Source of the DNA: Candidatus Heimdallarchaeota archaeon
GTDB lineage: Archaea; Asgardarchaeota; Heimdallarchaeia; Heimdallarchaeales; Kariarchaeaceae
Assembly (NCBI GenBank): GCA_029882335.1
Contig: JAOUKW010000016.1
Location: 1-22,683 of the forward strand
Length of the DNA stretch: 22,683 nt
Direction of reading: 5' to 3'
Shown here in pieces: positions 9,296 through 16,923 of the stretch. The translations under genes and the position numbers were made by a program. Under the pieces are notes generated by a model that saw nothing but the letters and a program-made list of their open reading frames with translations, was not told the DNA's origin and did not search any database. Every line of letters begins with the position of its first letter. Within the stretch, counting starts at the first letter, position 1.

Positions 9296-10477
9296 ATGAG
9301 GATTTCGAATCGTGTAAATAATATTGAATATGCTATAAGAGATGTACAAACTATAGCAAATAAAATCAAAGAACAAGGACATTCTATCTTGCAATTCAAT
9401 ATTGGCGATCCACTAAAATTCGACTATGAAGTTCCTAGTATTATGCAAGATACATTACGATCTCAAACCCAGCTTGGTTATTATTCAGATTCTACCGGAG
9501 ATTTAGATGTACGACAGAAGATCGCAGACTATGAAAATGCAAAACAAAATTTATCTATATCAAACAATGATGTTATCTATTTTCAAGGAGTATCTGAAGG
9601 GATGTTGTTTTCTTTGTTATCATTTCTCAACCCCGGAGATCGAATTTTAGTACCGGGTCCAACATATCCCGCATATCAGAGTATTGGAACTGCTGCTGAT
9701 GCAGAAATTGTAGCATACAGATGTATAGAAGAAGAAGATTGGAATCCAGATATCGATGATCTAAGATCCAAACTAACAACAAATACAAAAATAGTAGTGG
9801 TAATTAATCCAAATAATCCCACAGGAGCTGTATACTCAGAATCTACCCTGAAAAAAATCAGAGATGTAGTCGGTGAATCTGGAGCCACAATTTTAAGTGA
9901 TGAAATCTATGATAAATTAGTTTTAGAGGGAAACTATACCTCCTATTCATCGATTACTAATGATGTACCTGCAATAGTATTCAATGGATTTTCTAAGGTT
10001 TATCTTGCCCCTGGTTATCGGGCTGCATATGGTTATGTTATTGATACTCAAGATCAAATCCAAGATGCTTGGGAAGGTGTACGTAAATTATGCAGGGTAA
10101 GACTTTCACCCAGTACTCCCATTTCCAAAGCCGCAGTTGCTGGTCTGTCGTTAAACCCTCCACATCTTGCAGGGCTAATAGAGAAGGTAAAAAGTCGAAG
10201 AGATCTTGTGGTCAAAAGACTAGGTGAAATAGATAGAATTTCAACAGTCATACCAAAAGCTGCATTTTATATCTTTCCAAAATTAGATCTACAAGGTACC
10301 AAGTGGAAAAATGATAAGGAATTTGTATTAGATCTGTTGCAAGAAAAACATACATTAATGGTATTTGGTTCAGGATTTGGACAGGAATTTGGAAAAGACC
10401 ATTTCCGTATGGTTTACCTAGCCAATGAAGAAGTACTCAATGAAGGATTAACCCGATTGGCTGATTTTCTTCAATAA
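9296..10477 (+). CDS. PLP-dependent aminotransferase, alanine-aminotransferase-like
   Basis: Class I/II aminotransferase. The sequence runs parallel to the Pyrococcus alanine aminotransferase as I remember it: IEYAIRDV near the start, FNIGDPLKFDYEVP, the LVPGPTYPAY block, RCIEEEDWNPDIDDLRSKLT, VINPNNPTGA (169-178) and SDEIYD (201-206). The PLP lysine K234 lies in NGFSKVYLAPGYR, and FYIFPKLDLQGTKWKNDKEF comes late. Aspartate D202 and tyrosine Y205 would contact the cofactor; an HFRMVYL arginine near the end would bind the substrate carboxylate. The expected reaction is alanine + 2-oxoglutarate to pyruvate + glutamate, but other substrates are possible. It stands alone, with its promoter in the 190 bp before the ATG at 9296. 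Confidence 0.9.
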   Translation: MRISNRVNNIEYAIRDVQTIANKIKEQGHSILQFNIGDPLKFDYEVPSIMQDTLRSQTQLGYYSDSTGDLDVRQKIADYENAKQNLSISNNDVIYFQGVSEGMLFSLLSFLNPGDRILVPGPTYPAYQSIGTAADAEIVAYRCIEEEDWNPDIDDLRSKLTTNTKIVVVINPNNPTGAVYSESTLKKIRDVVGESGATILSDEIYDKLVLEGNYTSYSSITNDVPAIVFNGFSKVYLAPGYRAAYGYVIDTQDQIQDAWEGVRKLCRVRLSPSTPISKAAVAGLSLNPPHLAGLIEKVKSRRDLVVKRLGEIDRISTVIPKAAFYIFPKLDLQGTKWKNDKEFVLDLLQEKHTLMVFGSGFGQEFGKDHFRMVYLANEEVLNEGLTRLADFLQ

Positions 10478-10772
10478 ATTATTATCAGTAAGTAATTATA
10501 AATTCTGTAATTTATATTTGTATCAGATTTACAAACATTGAATAAGAAAAACACTGTGGGCTGATAATGTCGAGGAAAAAATTTGAAAATTTCTAAAAAT
10601 ATTGATACAATTCGTTCAAACAAAATAATCAAAATAAATCAAAAAAGTATAACTAATTTTTCATTTTTATTATGATGATAATCCGTTAATCAACGATGAT
10701 GTTAAAAATTCCTTTGGCATAAGAAATAATGTAGACACAATACTGCAATAAATAGTATTTGTGTAATTACAC
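10478..10772. other. Gene-free AT-rich interval before tRNA-Leu
   Basis: About 295 bp with no convincing reading frame on either strand. The right end should hold the tRNA promoter; an A/T-rich AATAAATAG at about 10747-10755 sits near the expected TATA distance. A short ATGATGA at 10672-10678 looks like a C box, but no matching D box follows. I see no other structure. Confidence 0.5.
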
Positions 10773-10891
10773 GCGGGGGTCGCCCAGCCCGGTCAACGGC
10801 GTCGGACTCAAGATGAAAAAGGCTAAAAAAGGCTGAATCCGTTAGAAATCCGCTCCTCAGAGGTTCGTGGGTTCGAATCCCACCCCCCGTA
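10773..10891 (+). tRNA. tRNA-Leu(CAA) with an anticodon-loop intron
   Basis: The acceptor stem is GCGGGGG (10773-10779) with CCCCCGT (10884-10890), including a G1-U72 wobble, and discriminator A at 10891. The D-arm is 10782-10800 (GCC/GGC stem, GG in the loop). The anticodon stem-loop begins TCGGA-CTCAAG at 10802-10812, giving anticodon CAA at 10809-10811. The T-arm is GTGGG-TTCGAAT-CCCAC (10867-10883). A leucine-type long variable arm (around 10854-10866) and A73 support tRNA-Leu. An intron follows position 37. Its 3' border is ambiguous because ATCCG occurs twice (10837-10841 and 10848-10852). Ending the intron at 10847 (35 nt) gives a normal-sized variable arm, and three of four base pairs in a bulge-helix-bulge. 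No CCA is encoded. Confidence 0.9.
10813..10847 (+). other. Probable tRNA-Leu intron, 35 nt (or 24 nt, ending at 10836)
   Basis: The insertion lies between positions 37 and 38 of the tRNA, the canonical archaeal site. It contains a direct repeat of AAAAAGGCT (10816-10824 and 10826-10834). If it ends at 10847, exon bases 32-35 (CTCA) can pair with intron bases 10842-10845 (TTAG) with one C-U mismatch. The alternative end at 10836 gives almost no pairing there and leaves a variable region of about 24 nt. Removal would be by the archaeal splicing endonuclease. Confidence 0.6.
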
Positions 10892-11129
10892 TTTTCATAA
10901 TTATCAAATCTTATACTTGTCACTAATTGGAGACCAAGAAGTATTGTACTTATAACGGTAAAATGTATCACAAAAATTGAATTTACTCATAATTATACTT
11001 AATATTTTATGTTTTTAAATCAGACTTGAAAAATTATTCTCAAGTAAACTCAAAATCTAGACTAAATGTAAACACTGTCATGTATTCGATATAAATCATT
11101 TTTTTTATTATCACCGAGAACCCCCAATA

Positions 11130-11645
11130 ATGACAACTGCAAAAACACAGATAATCAAAGCATTTGAAAATATCATTAAAGGTACTGAATATGTCCTTCA
11201 AGCAGTTCCTGCAGATAGATTGGATTTTAAAATTGAAGAAAATTCTACTACTTTAGAAAGTATATGCTTTCATATTTCTACTCTTCCCCTTGGTGCAACG
11301 TTATTTGCACAACAAGTATACACTGAATTCCCACCGGTTGATGTATTAATTGAAAAAATGAAAGAGTATCTTGGTGATTCTATAGAACAAAAGGATTATT
11401 CAACTATGTTTACAAAATCATGCGAAGTTTTCTTAAAACATTATAATTCATTCTCTGACAGAGATTTTGTACAAGAAACATATTCTACCTTCCTGACTAG
11501 AGGTCCTGTAACCCATATGGAAGGTTTCCTTAGTACACAGAATCATTTAATACAACATAGAGGAACGTTAGTTGCTATGCTACGATCTATGGGTATCCCT
11601 GTAGGTTTGAGTCAATATTGGGGTATGAAGCCTTTATCATCATAA
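11130..11645 (+). CDS. DinB-family four-helix-bundle protein
   Basis: A 171-residue protein with the DinB/YfiT-like metal-binding bundle pattern. Histidine H48 (ICFHIS) in the second helix and the pair H139/H143 (TQNHLIQHRGTL) in the last long helix match the usual three-histidine site. The ending LVAMLRSMGIPV is the standard DinB tail. Family members include damage-inducible proteins of unknown activity and thiol-dependent S-transferases, so the reaction cannot be assigned. It starts with ATG at 11130 after an unusual C-rich patch (GAACCCCCAATA). It has no operon partner. Confidence 0.82.
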   Translation: MTTAKTQIIKAFENIIKGTEYVLQAVPADRLDFKIEENSTTLESICFHISTLPLGATLFAQQVYTEFPPVDVLIEKMKEYLGDSIEQKDYSTMFTKSCEVFLKHYNSFSDRDFVQETYSTFLTRGPVTHMEGFLSTQNHLIQHRGTLVAMLRSMGIPVGLSQYWGMKPLSS

Positions 11646-11707
11646 TATTTTATTTAGCTATAATTTAGAAATTGCTTGTATATTGAAAAATTAACAGATA
11701 TACAAAA

Positions 11708-12904
11708 TTATTCTAATTCTACTATGGGAATAAATTCTGTACCATCAAAGAATATAGGTTTTTGTGGAATATCTGTAAATTGAGATTCAACCAATTCAAG
11801 TCGATTCTTGTAATCATCAAAACTAGTATTACACATAGTTGATACCATTTGATCAAATATGGTGTTATCAAGTATTCTACCTGTTTCTTGTACTTCTCCC
11901 CAAGTCCCTGCAGCGTGATTTATGTCAATTGAATAATAATTTCCATGTAAATTTTTTGCGAAATCCATAGAAGTCAAGTTAAATGGAAGACGCTGATTTA
12001 TAAATTCATTTAGTATGGTATATGGAAAATTACCCAAGTCAATTTCTTCATCTATTCTCTCAATTTTGGCAATAGTTTCAGATCCATATTTTCCTTCTAA
12101 AGAACTCCAAAAAACGTTAAATTCCAAATATTCTTGCTTATGAATACCACCAAAACCATGTATTTTAACAATTCGCGTAATTCTCTTATTATCCAAAACA
12201 GTTGTAATTAGAGGTTCTATTATGAGAGATACTCTGGCATTTGCATAATGTTCCATGATCGACGATAAATTTTCTAATTTACAATGATAGTATGGGTATG
12301 TAGATCCTGAATGAAATCCTTCATCATCTTTTACAAAGACATATTCAATTTGTAATTTTTTAAATTTGTCTATTATTATTTGTACCTTGTTTAAATCAAA
12401 ATTTTTTGCTTTGGGGATGTAGAAAAATGGTAATAGCAAAGAACTATCAAAAGTAGAAAGTAATCTTCTTTGATTGATTTTAGCCTCCCATTGATGAAAT
12501 GTTCGTGGAAATACAGGTATTTTCAATTTATCTGTTATGTTATACAGGTCTGGAATATCTTGCATAGTCATTGGAGCAATAATAAAATCAACTTCATAAA
12601 ATTGCTCAAATATGCTGTAATATTTCTCTAAGGATAAAAACTTTACATCAACGTTTTGTGATTTTAATGAATCCAATAATCCTGGTTTTGTGTCTGCACC
12701 AGATAACCTTCTAAATGGAATTTGATTTGTTTTTTCAGTATAAAGCGAAAATAAAGATATCAATCCATCCAAATCCTCAACTGTATTTTCACTGGTAATC
12801 TTGTCCAATAATTCAATATGAGATGGTTTGATAAGTATTTGTCTATATTTATTTAATAAACTGGTTAGATAGAACGAATTAAAGAGTACTAGTGCTTTAA
12901 CCAT
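11708..12904 (-). CDS. Divergent ATP-grasp-like protein
   Basis: A 398-residue soluble protein not assignable to a named family. The second half has an ATP-grasp layout. A strand-lysine element YVFVKDDEGFHSGS (188-201; K192) resembles the phosphate-lid lysine followed by a flexible glycine/serine loop. SLIIEPLI (226-233; E230) fits the adenine-binding hinge. NFPYTILNEFI then SMDFAKNLHGNYYSIDIN (312-329) resembles the final 'xxDF...G..yviEIN' metal-binding strands, with D327 and N329. ATP-grasp enzymes join a carboxylate to an amine, thiol or similar group; substrate and product here are unknown. The N-terminal 140 residues would be the pre-ATP-grasp domain. It stands alone, divergent from the 13092 gene. 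A distant RimK or PurP relative is possible. Confidence 0.78.
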   Translation of the reverse strand: MVKALVLFNSFYLTSLLNKYRQILIKPSHIELLDKITSENTVEDLDGLISLFSLYTEKTNQIPFRRLSGADTKPGLLDSLKSQNVDVKFLSLEKYYSIFEQFYEVDFIIAPMTMQDIPDLYNITDKLKIPVFPRTFHQWEAKINQRRLLSTFDSSLLLPFFYIPKAKNFDLNKVQIIIDKFKKLQIEYVFVKDDEGFHSGSTYPYYHCKLENLSSIMEHYANARVSLIIEPLITTVLDNKRITRIVKIHGFGGIHKQEYLEFNVFWSSLEGKYGSETIAKIERIDEEIDLGNFPYTILNEFINQRLPFNLTSMDFAKNLHGNYYSIDINHAAGTWGEVQETGRILDNTIFDQMVSTMCNTSFDDYKNRLELVESQFTDIPQKPIFFDGTEFIPIVELE

Positions 12905-13029
12905 AATTTTACTTAGAAGTTTTCTTGTATTTAATTATAAGTTTAAACAAATTAAATTTTTCAAGATTATATTTTAATTATGAGTTAATTTAAAGAGTAT
13001 TTTACCTGTGAATAAGAGTTATTAAAGAT

Positions 13030-13049
13030 GTTACCACGAAGGGGGTAAC
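13030..13049. promoter_or_regulatory. Operator-like inverted repeat upstream of a TATA box
   Basis: GTTACC (13030-13035) and GGTAAC (13044-13049) form a perfect 6-bp inverted repeat separated by 8 bp, with a G-rich spacer that stands out from AT-rich surroundings. A TATA-like CTTATATAT follows at 13062-13070, about 25 bp before the ATG at 13092, giving a leaderless transcript. The repeat is about 12 bp upstream of the TATA box, a position used by archaeal activators. The binding protein is unknown. Confidence 0.5.
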
Positions 13050-13091
13050 AAAAACACAATCCTTATATATCTGCTATTCCTATTATATATT

Positions 13092-13733
13092 ATGGAAGAA
13101 TTAAATGTACCAACATTGTTGCTAAAATTTGTTCGATCTGTATTAAGATGGTCCTCTATCATGATATTGGTCGGTATAATTATGATGGTCTATTCTGGTT
13201 TGAATGCTCAAACAGATGGATTTGTATACAATATTAACAGTGGTGTAGCTGTGGAATTCAGTTCTAAATACATCAAACAAGATCAAGATTTACAGTTTTC
13301 TGTTGACTTAATGAGTTATAATGGAGAGGCAATCAATTATGATACAGAAAAAATTCTATCACTTGTTGTACAAAAATCAGAAACATCTACCTTTGAAAAA
13401 TATGATATTGTTATTACCATGACTGGAAATAATATGGATCTCTATAAATCAGTTGGAGAGGGATATTATCGACTGGTAATTACCAATTCCGGTGATAAAG
13501 ACGCAACTGTTATGATTAGCCGTGCTCAAGCAACTCAAAGTGATGTAATTATTTTTATCATCGGGACTGTTGCCTTTGCGGTCGGTGTAAGCATATTTGC
13601 TACTACAATTTCACTAAGTTTAACCACTTTATGCTTATTAATTGTAATATATCCAATATATTATCTAATTAATCATGAATTAGACGCTAATAAAAGAAGA
13701 AAAGAATTATTATTTACACAAATGAAAGCATAG
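13092..13733 (+). CDS. Membrane protein with extracytoplasmic beta domain
   Basis: An unrecognised 213-residue protein. One transmembrane helix (about 18-38, SSIMILVGIIMMVYSGL) is followed by an external region of about 110 residues with beta-strand patterns (VAVEFSSKYIKQDQDLQFSV and GEGYYRLVITNSGDKDATVMISR). This resembles a small jelly-roll or emp24/GOLD-like sandwich. Two C-terminal transmembrane helices (about 152-172 and 174-194) then lead to a basic tail, DANKRRKELL. No catalytic motif is evident. It starts with ATG at 13092 directly behind the TATA-like box and GTTACC/GGTAAC repeat, so it may be regulated alone. L30e follows after about 125 bp with its own promoter-like sequence. Confidence 0.8.
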   Translation: MEELNVPTLLLKFVRSVLRWSSIMILVGIIMMVYSGLNAQTDGFVYNINSGVAVEFSSKYIKQDQDLQFSVDLMSYNGEAINYDTEKILSLVVQKSETSTFEKYDIVITMTGNNMDLYKSVGEGYYRLVITNSGDKDATVMISRAQATQSDVIIFIIGTVAFAVGVSIFATTISLSLTTLCLLIVIYPIYYLINHELDANKRRKELLFTQMKA

Positions 13734-13860
13734 ATTACTGTTTTAATTAAAACCACAAAATACACAAAAAATTAACTAGTACCTAGAGATTTACTGTTTT
13801 TTAAAATAATATTTAAGTTAGATGTGAAGAAATAAGAATTATAGAATATTAGTGATAAAT

Positions 13861-14166
13861 ATGAGTTTCAATTTAGATAAAGCAATCTCCGTGGCACAAA
13901 GATCTGGTAAAACTGCTTTAGGTGTGAAGAAAGCATTGTCCGCAGCAAGAACTGGAGATGCTAAGGCTATAGTAATTGCTAGTAATGCTCCCAATCAATT
14001 AAGAGACGATGTAACTTACTATGCAAATCTATCAGAAATTCCAGTTATTGAATACCCAAAAACTTCACAAGATCTTGGTATTTTATGTGGAAGACCTCAT
14101 TTAACAGCCTTTTTCACCATTTACAAACCTGGTGATTCTGATATAATGAAAATTGCAAAAAAGTAA
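13861..14166 (+). CDS. rpl30e: 50S ribosomal protein L30e
   Basis: RNA-binding large-subunit ribosomal protein of the L7Ae/L30e fold, found in archaea and eukaryotes only. The sequence shows GKTALGVKKALSAARTGDAKAIVIASNAP in the first half and the ILCGRPHLTAFFTI segment in the second, both typical of L30e. The length of 101 residues is normal. I prefer the ATG at 13861; a GTG at 13852 would add MIN. A TATA-like AATATTTAAG lies about 50 bp upstream. In many archaea L30e sits with RNA polymerase and NusA genes; here it is alone. Confidence 0.95.
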   Translation: MSFNLDKAISVAQRSGKTALGVKKALSAARTGDAKAIVIASNAPNQLRDDVTYYANLSEIPVIEYPKTSQDLGILCGRPHLTAFFTIYKPGDSDIMKIAKK

Positions 14167-14247
14167 TATACACAATCTAATTACATAAATGAAGTTTAAC
14201 TTTTAACAATTATTCGTACGTACTAGACCAAAAATTTCTTGGTAATT

Positions 14248-14742
14248 TTATTTCTTATATCGGATAAATTGTTGTGATCCACAGATCTCACAGTCTAATT
14301 GCTCACGGTTATAATACTTACCACACGACTTACACTTAAATTTGTATCTCCGTTTTTGACTTCCTCCTGTTGTTTTAATATTATTTACTGTAATCTCTAA
14401 TTCATGAGCTATGTTCATAATCGCGTAATCATCTGTAAATATAATTACCATATCATTATTTCTTAATTCTACAGCCAAGGCAAGTAATTCAATATCCTGC
14501 ATGGAAAGTTTATTTTCACCTATTTTTGAAATAGTTTTTTTTACTGAATCAATATTAATCAAACTAGGATTTATGACTGTTATTTTATATTTTTCTTCGA
14601 AAAGTATGAGAACAGAACGTGATAAAGAACTTTTTAACTCATTTAAGACATTTTGAGTAGTATATACTACTTCATCTTCAATATGGAGATCAGGAATAAC
14701 TGATTGGTTAATTAAAATTCCTGAATCAATAATGTATATCAT
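14248..14742 (-). CDS. nob1: Nob1-type rRNA endonuclease (PIN domain plus zinc ribbon)
   Basis: Endonuclease that trims the 3' end of 16S rRNA during small-subunit maturation. The N-terminal PIN domain keeps the acidic site: D6 (IIDSG), E35 (VLNEL), D83 (LSMQDIELLALA) and D104/D105 (FTDDYAIMN), a combination typical of Nob1. A C-terminal zinc ribbon has C137-x2-C140 and C151-x2-C154. The length of 164 residues is normal for archaea. The start ATG overlaps the NAD kinase stop by 4 bp (ATGA), indicating translational coupling. The functional link with NAD kinase is unclear. Confidence 0.93.
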   Translation of the reverse strand: MIYIIDSGILINQSVIPDLHIEDEVVYTTQNVLNELKSSLSRSVLILFEEKYKITVINPSLINIDSVKKTISKIGENKLSMQDIELLALAVELRNNDMVIIFTDDYAIMNIAHELEITVNNIKTTGGSQKRRYKFKCKSCGKYYNREQLDCEICGSQQFIRYKK

Positions 14743-15566
14743 CCAAGAGAATACCTTTCAGAAAATTTTAGAAATACCCTTCTTGAAAAACTGCCTTTTC
14801 TTCGTAAAAATACTGTTTGATGTGAACTAGAAGTAATTTTCAATTGATCTCCTGGTTTGAGGGTATGTTGCATAATACCATCGTAAAATACCCTACATTC
14901 TTTACTTGTCTCTAAATTCTCTAGTTTTAATGATTTCTCCGGATTAACTATAATCGGTCTATCTAGTGATAAAAATGGTGCAATAGGTGTAATGATAATG
15001 GCAGATAAAGTCGGTGAGAGGATTGCTCCTCCAGCTGCAAAGTTATATGCTGTTGATCCATTTGGGGTGGAAAATATTATTCCATCTGCTCTACATTGAA
15101 ACATAGGTATATCTTCTATGGTCACTCTGAAATCGATTGGTTTACCTGTATTTGCTCCAGATATTACACATTCATTAATTCCTGTATATGTATTTCCATT
15201 CACTCTGCCTTCAATCTGATTTGATCTATCTTCTATCCAGTTTTTATTTTCAATAAATGTAAACACTTCTTCCAATTCTGCATGTTCAAATTCACAAAGA
15301 AATCCAAAACTACCACAATTAATACCAATTATTGGTACATTTGGGTGGTTTTTTACCGCACGTAACATCGTTCCATCACCCCCAAATACAATTAATATTG
15401 CATTATCCGGGAATTTAGTTATTTGATCTATCCCCTCTAAAATGGGACTATCTGGTGATTGGAAAACAGAAAAACCTCTCTTTTGTGCTAACTCTATAAA
15501 TAAACGAAATTTATCAATTGATATATCATCGCCTTTAATATATCCAATGAGTATTTCTTTAGACAT
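14739..15566 (-). CDS. nadK: NAD kinase
   Basis: Phosphorylates NAD+ to NADP+ using ATP or polyphosphate. The family signatures are all present: FGGDGTMLRA (61-70), GINCGSFGFLCE (81-92), NE at 131-132 for ribose binding, and DGIIFSTPNGSTAYNFAAGG (161-180). The C-terminal segment CRVFYDGIMQHTL matches the usual 'v.vDGq....l' strand. The length of 275 residues is normal. It starts with ATG at 15566, divergent from ubiX across 145 bp, and overlaps nob1 by 4 bp downstream. Confidence 0.95.
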   Translation of the reverse strand: MSKEILIGYIKGDDISIDKFRLFIELAQKRGFSVFQSPDSPILEGIDQITKFPDNAILIVFGGDGTMLRAVKNHPNVPIIGINCGSFGFLCEFEHAELEEVFTFIENKNWIEDRSNQIEGRVNGNTYTGINECVISGANTGKPIDFRVTIEDIPMFQCRADGIIFSTPNGSTAYNFAAGGAILSPTLSAIIITPIAPFLSLDRPIIVNPEKSLKLENLETSKECRVFYDGIMQHTLKPGDQLKITSSSHQTVFLRRKGSFSRRVFLKFSERYSLG

Positions 15567-15711
15567 TTAACCTTCTATTCGATGTATAGCATGTATATTT
15601 TTATACTTAGTATTTGTATTTTAGCTAATTCTAGGTTATTTTTTAAAAATCAGAAACTCTTCATCGAAACCGATATTATACTTAATATACATCCCTTTTA
15701 TTCAATTTATT

Positions 15712-16272
15712 ATGAGATTAATTCTAGGTATTACCGGTGCATCCGGTGTGCAATATGGATTAAAAACACTTGAAACACTGATTTCACTGGGACATGAAGT
15801 GGATTTAGTAATCTCTGATGGTGCGCGAAAGGTAATGGAATATGAAGTGAGTAGTGATATGTCACATATCATAAACTCTGCTACAAAAATCCATGATATC
15901 AAAAATTTAGCATCTGAAATTGCATCAGGCACCCATCGAAACAGCGGAATGATAATTATCCCATGTTCTATGAAAACAATCGCAGCAATTGCCAATGGAT
16001 ATTCTGATAATCTAATTCAACGAGCAGCTGATTGTACACTAAAAGAAAATAGAAAATTGGTAATAGTCTTTCGTGAAACGCCCCTAAACTTAATTCACTT
16101 AAAAAATCTAGTTACAATAAAAGAAGCAGGAGGAATCATCATGCCAGCAGCACCTGGTTTTTACAAAAAACCCCAAACAATCGATGATTTGGTAGATTTC
16201 ATTGTAGCAAAAACACTGAATATTTTCGATATTAATCAATCTTTGATGAAACCATGGAATCCGAAAGATTAA
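15712..16272 (+). CDS. ubiX: Flavin prenyltransferase UbiX
   Basis: Makes prenylated FMN, the cofactor of UbiD-type decarboxylases, from reduced FMN and dimethylallyl (pyro)phosphate. Signatures are LGITGASGVQYG (4-15, flavin-binding), IIPCSMKTIAAIANGYSDNL and the LIVFRETPLNLIHLKNL-like block, followed by GGIIMPAAPGFY. The length of 186 residues is normal. In archaea the product can serve UbiD steps in mevalonate or quinone routes; no UbiD gene is in the window. A TATA-like TTAATATAC at about 15680-15688 suggests a leaderless transcript from the ATG at 15712. The 3' end overlaps the convergent PAC3/4-like gene by 41 bp. Confidence 0.95.
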   Translation: MRLILGITGASGVQYGLKTLETLISLGHEVDLVISDGARKVMEYEVSSDMSHIINSATKIHDIKNLASEIASGTHRNSGMIIIPCSMKTIAAIANGYSDNLIQRAADCTLKENRKLVIVFRETPLNLIHLKNLVTIKEAGGIIMPAAPGFYKKPQTIDDLVDFIVAKTLNIFDINQSLMKPWNPKD

Positions 16273-16642
16273 CTTCCTTGGATTTAATATACTCATCAAC
16301 TAATTCTCTAATTGTAGAAATTGAAAATGATGTTTGTTGTACTACGTTTACAGATGCATATACGATTTTGTTCAACTTTTTAGATAGAATTAATGCTAAT
16401 CCATCTGCCATTTGATTATCTCTACCATAAAAAATACTCATACTGTCAATTCCAACTTCATTGCTCGGTAAACCCATTGACATAGATCCTAATTTTACAC
16501 CTTTATCATAAATACTCGCAACAATTGCGTTTTCAAACTCTACAATATATAAATACACAAATATACTGCCGTTTTCTCCAATAATTTCCTTTTTTAACAG
16601 GTGAGATTTAGGTACATTGCCTTCTATATTACCAATGACCAT
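16232..16642 (-). CDS. Proteasome-assembly-chaperone-like protein (PAC3/PAC4 type, tentative)
   Basis: A 136-residue protein with the layout of the small eukaryotic proteasome-assembly chaperones. Against human PSMG4 from memory, the parallel covers about 90 residues. Strands FVYLYIVEFENAIVASIYDKG match the LVHFHVMRLTDSLFLWVG region. LGSMSMGLPSNEVGIDSMSIFYGRD matches LAVAMCSRYDSIPVSTSLLGD. The helix-strand-helix ADGLALILSKKLNKIVYASVNV...IRELVDEYI matches STGLAQRLARKTNKQVFVSYNL...VENRIKEEM. PAC3 shares the same overall order. If right, it would assist 20S alpha-ring assembly; archaeal proteins with this fold could have another role. The start overlaps the upstream winged-helix gene by 19 bp, implying coupling. 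The 3' end overlaps ubiX on the other strand. Homology is judged by eye only. Confidence 0.75.
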   Translation of the reverse strand: MVIGNIEGNVPKSHLLKKEIIGENGSIFVYLYIVEFENAIVASIYDKGVKLGSMSMGLPSNEVGIDSMSIFYGRDNQMADGLALILSKKLNKIVYASVNVVQQTSFSISTIRELVDEYIKSKEVNLSDSMVSSKID

Positions 16643-16848
16643 CTAAATCCTCCTTTTGCAATACTTCTAATAACCTTTCCTTCTTCAGCTAATTTAATTC
16701 CAGCAGAAACCACGTGTGTTCCACTGGTACAACCCTGACATAGATCGGGGAAGTTCTCTGTCATATTTAAGATTTCTTGGGTTGATAAACTATTTTTCGA
16801 GCTCTTGAGTATTGCTATAAAACATTCTTTGTTCTTAGCAATGACCAT
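16624..16848 (-). CDS. Small winged-helix-like protein
   Basis: A 74-residue protein of unknown role. It reads as a minimal winged helix: helix 1 KECFIAILKSSK, helix 2 LSTQEILNMTENF, a recognition-type helix THVVSAGIKLAEEGKVI, then a two-strand wing RSIAKGGFRWSLVI. A CQGC pair (C37, C40) with C9 could bind metal, but this is speculative. It starts with ATG at 16848 and overlaps the PAC3/4-like gene by 19 bp, so both are likely translated from one message. FAU-1 lies 75 bp upstream in the same direction. Confidence 0.75.
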   Translation of the reverse strand: MVIAKNKECFIAILKSSKNSLSTQEILNMTENFPDLCQGCTSGTHVVSAGIKLAEEGKVIRSIAKGGFRWSLVI

Positions 16849-16923
16849 ACATTACTACAGTTATTACTGATTTAAAATTATTTTTATAGAATTGATTATT
16901 AAATACAGATATTAGATGGGGAT

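Noticed and set aside
10672..10678. ATGATGA resembling the C box of a C/D guide RNA
   Set aside because: No CTGA D box or C'/D' pair follows at a suitable distance before the tRNA.
10702..10971. Minus-strand frame of 89 residues containing GGIRTHEPLRSGF
   Set aside because: This peptide is the well-known spurious antisense translation of a tRNA T-arm and acceptor; the stretch is the tRNA-Leu gene on the plus strand.
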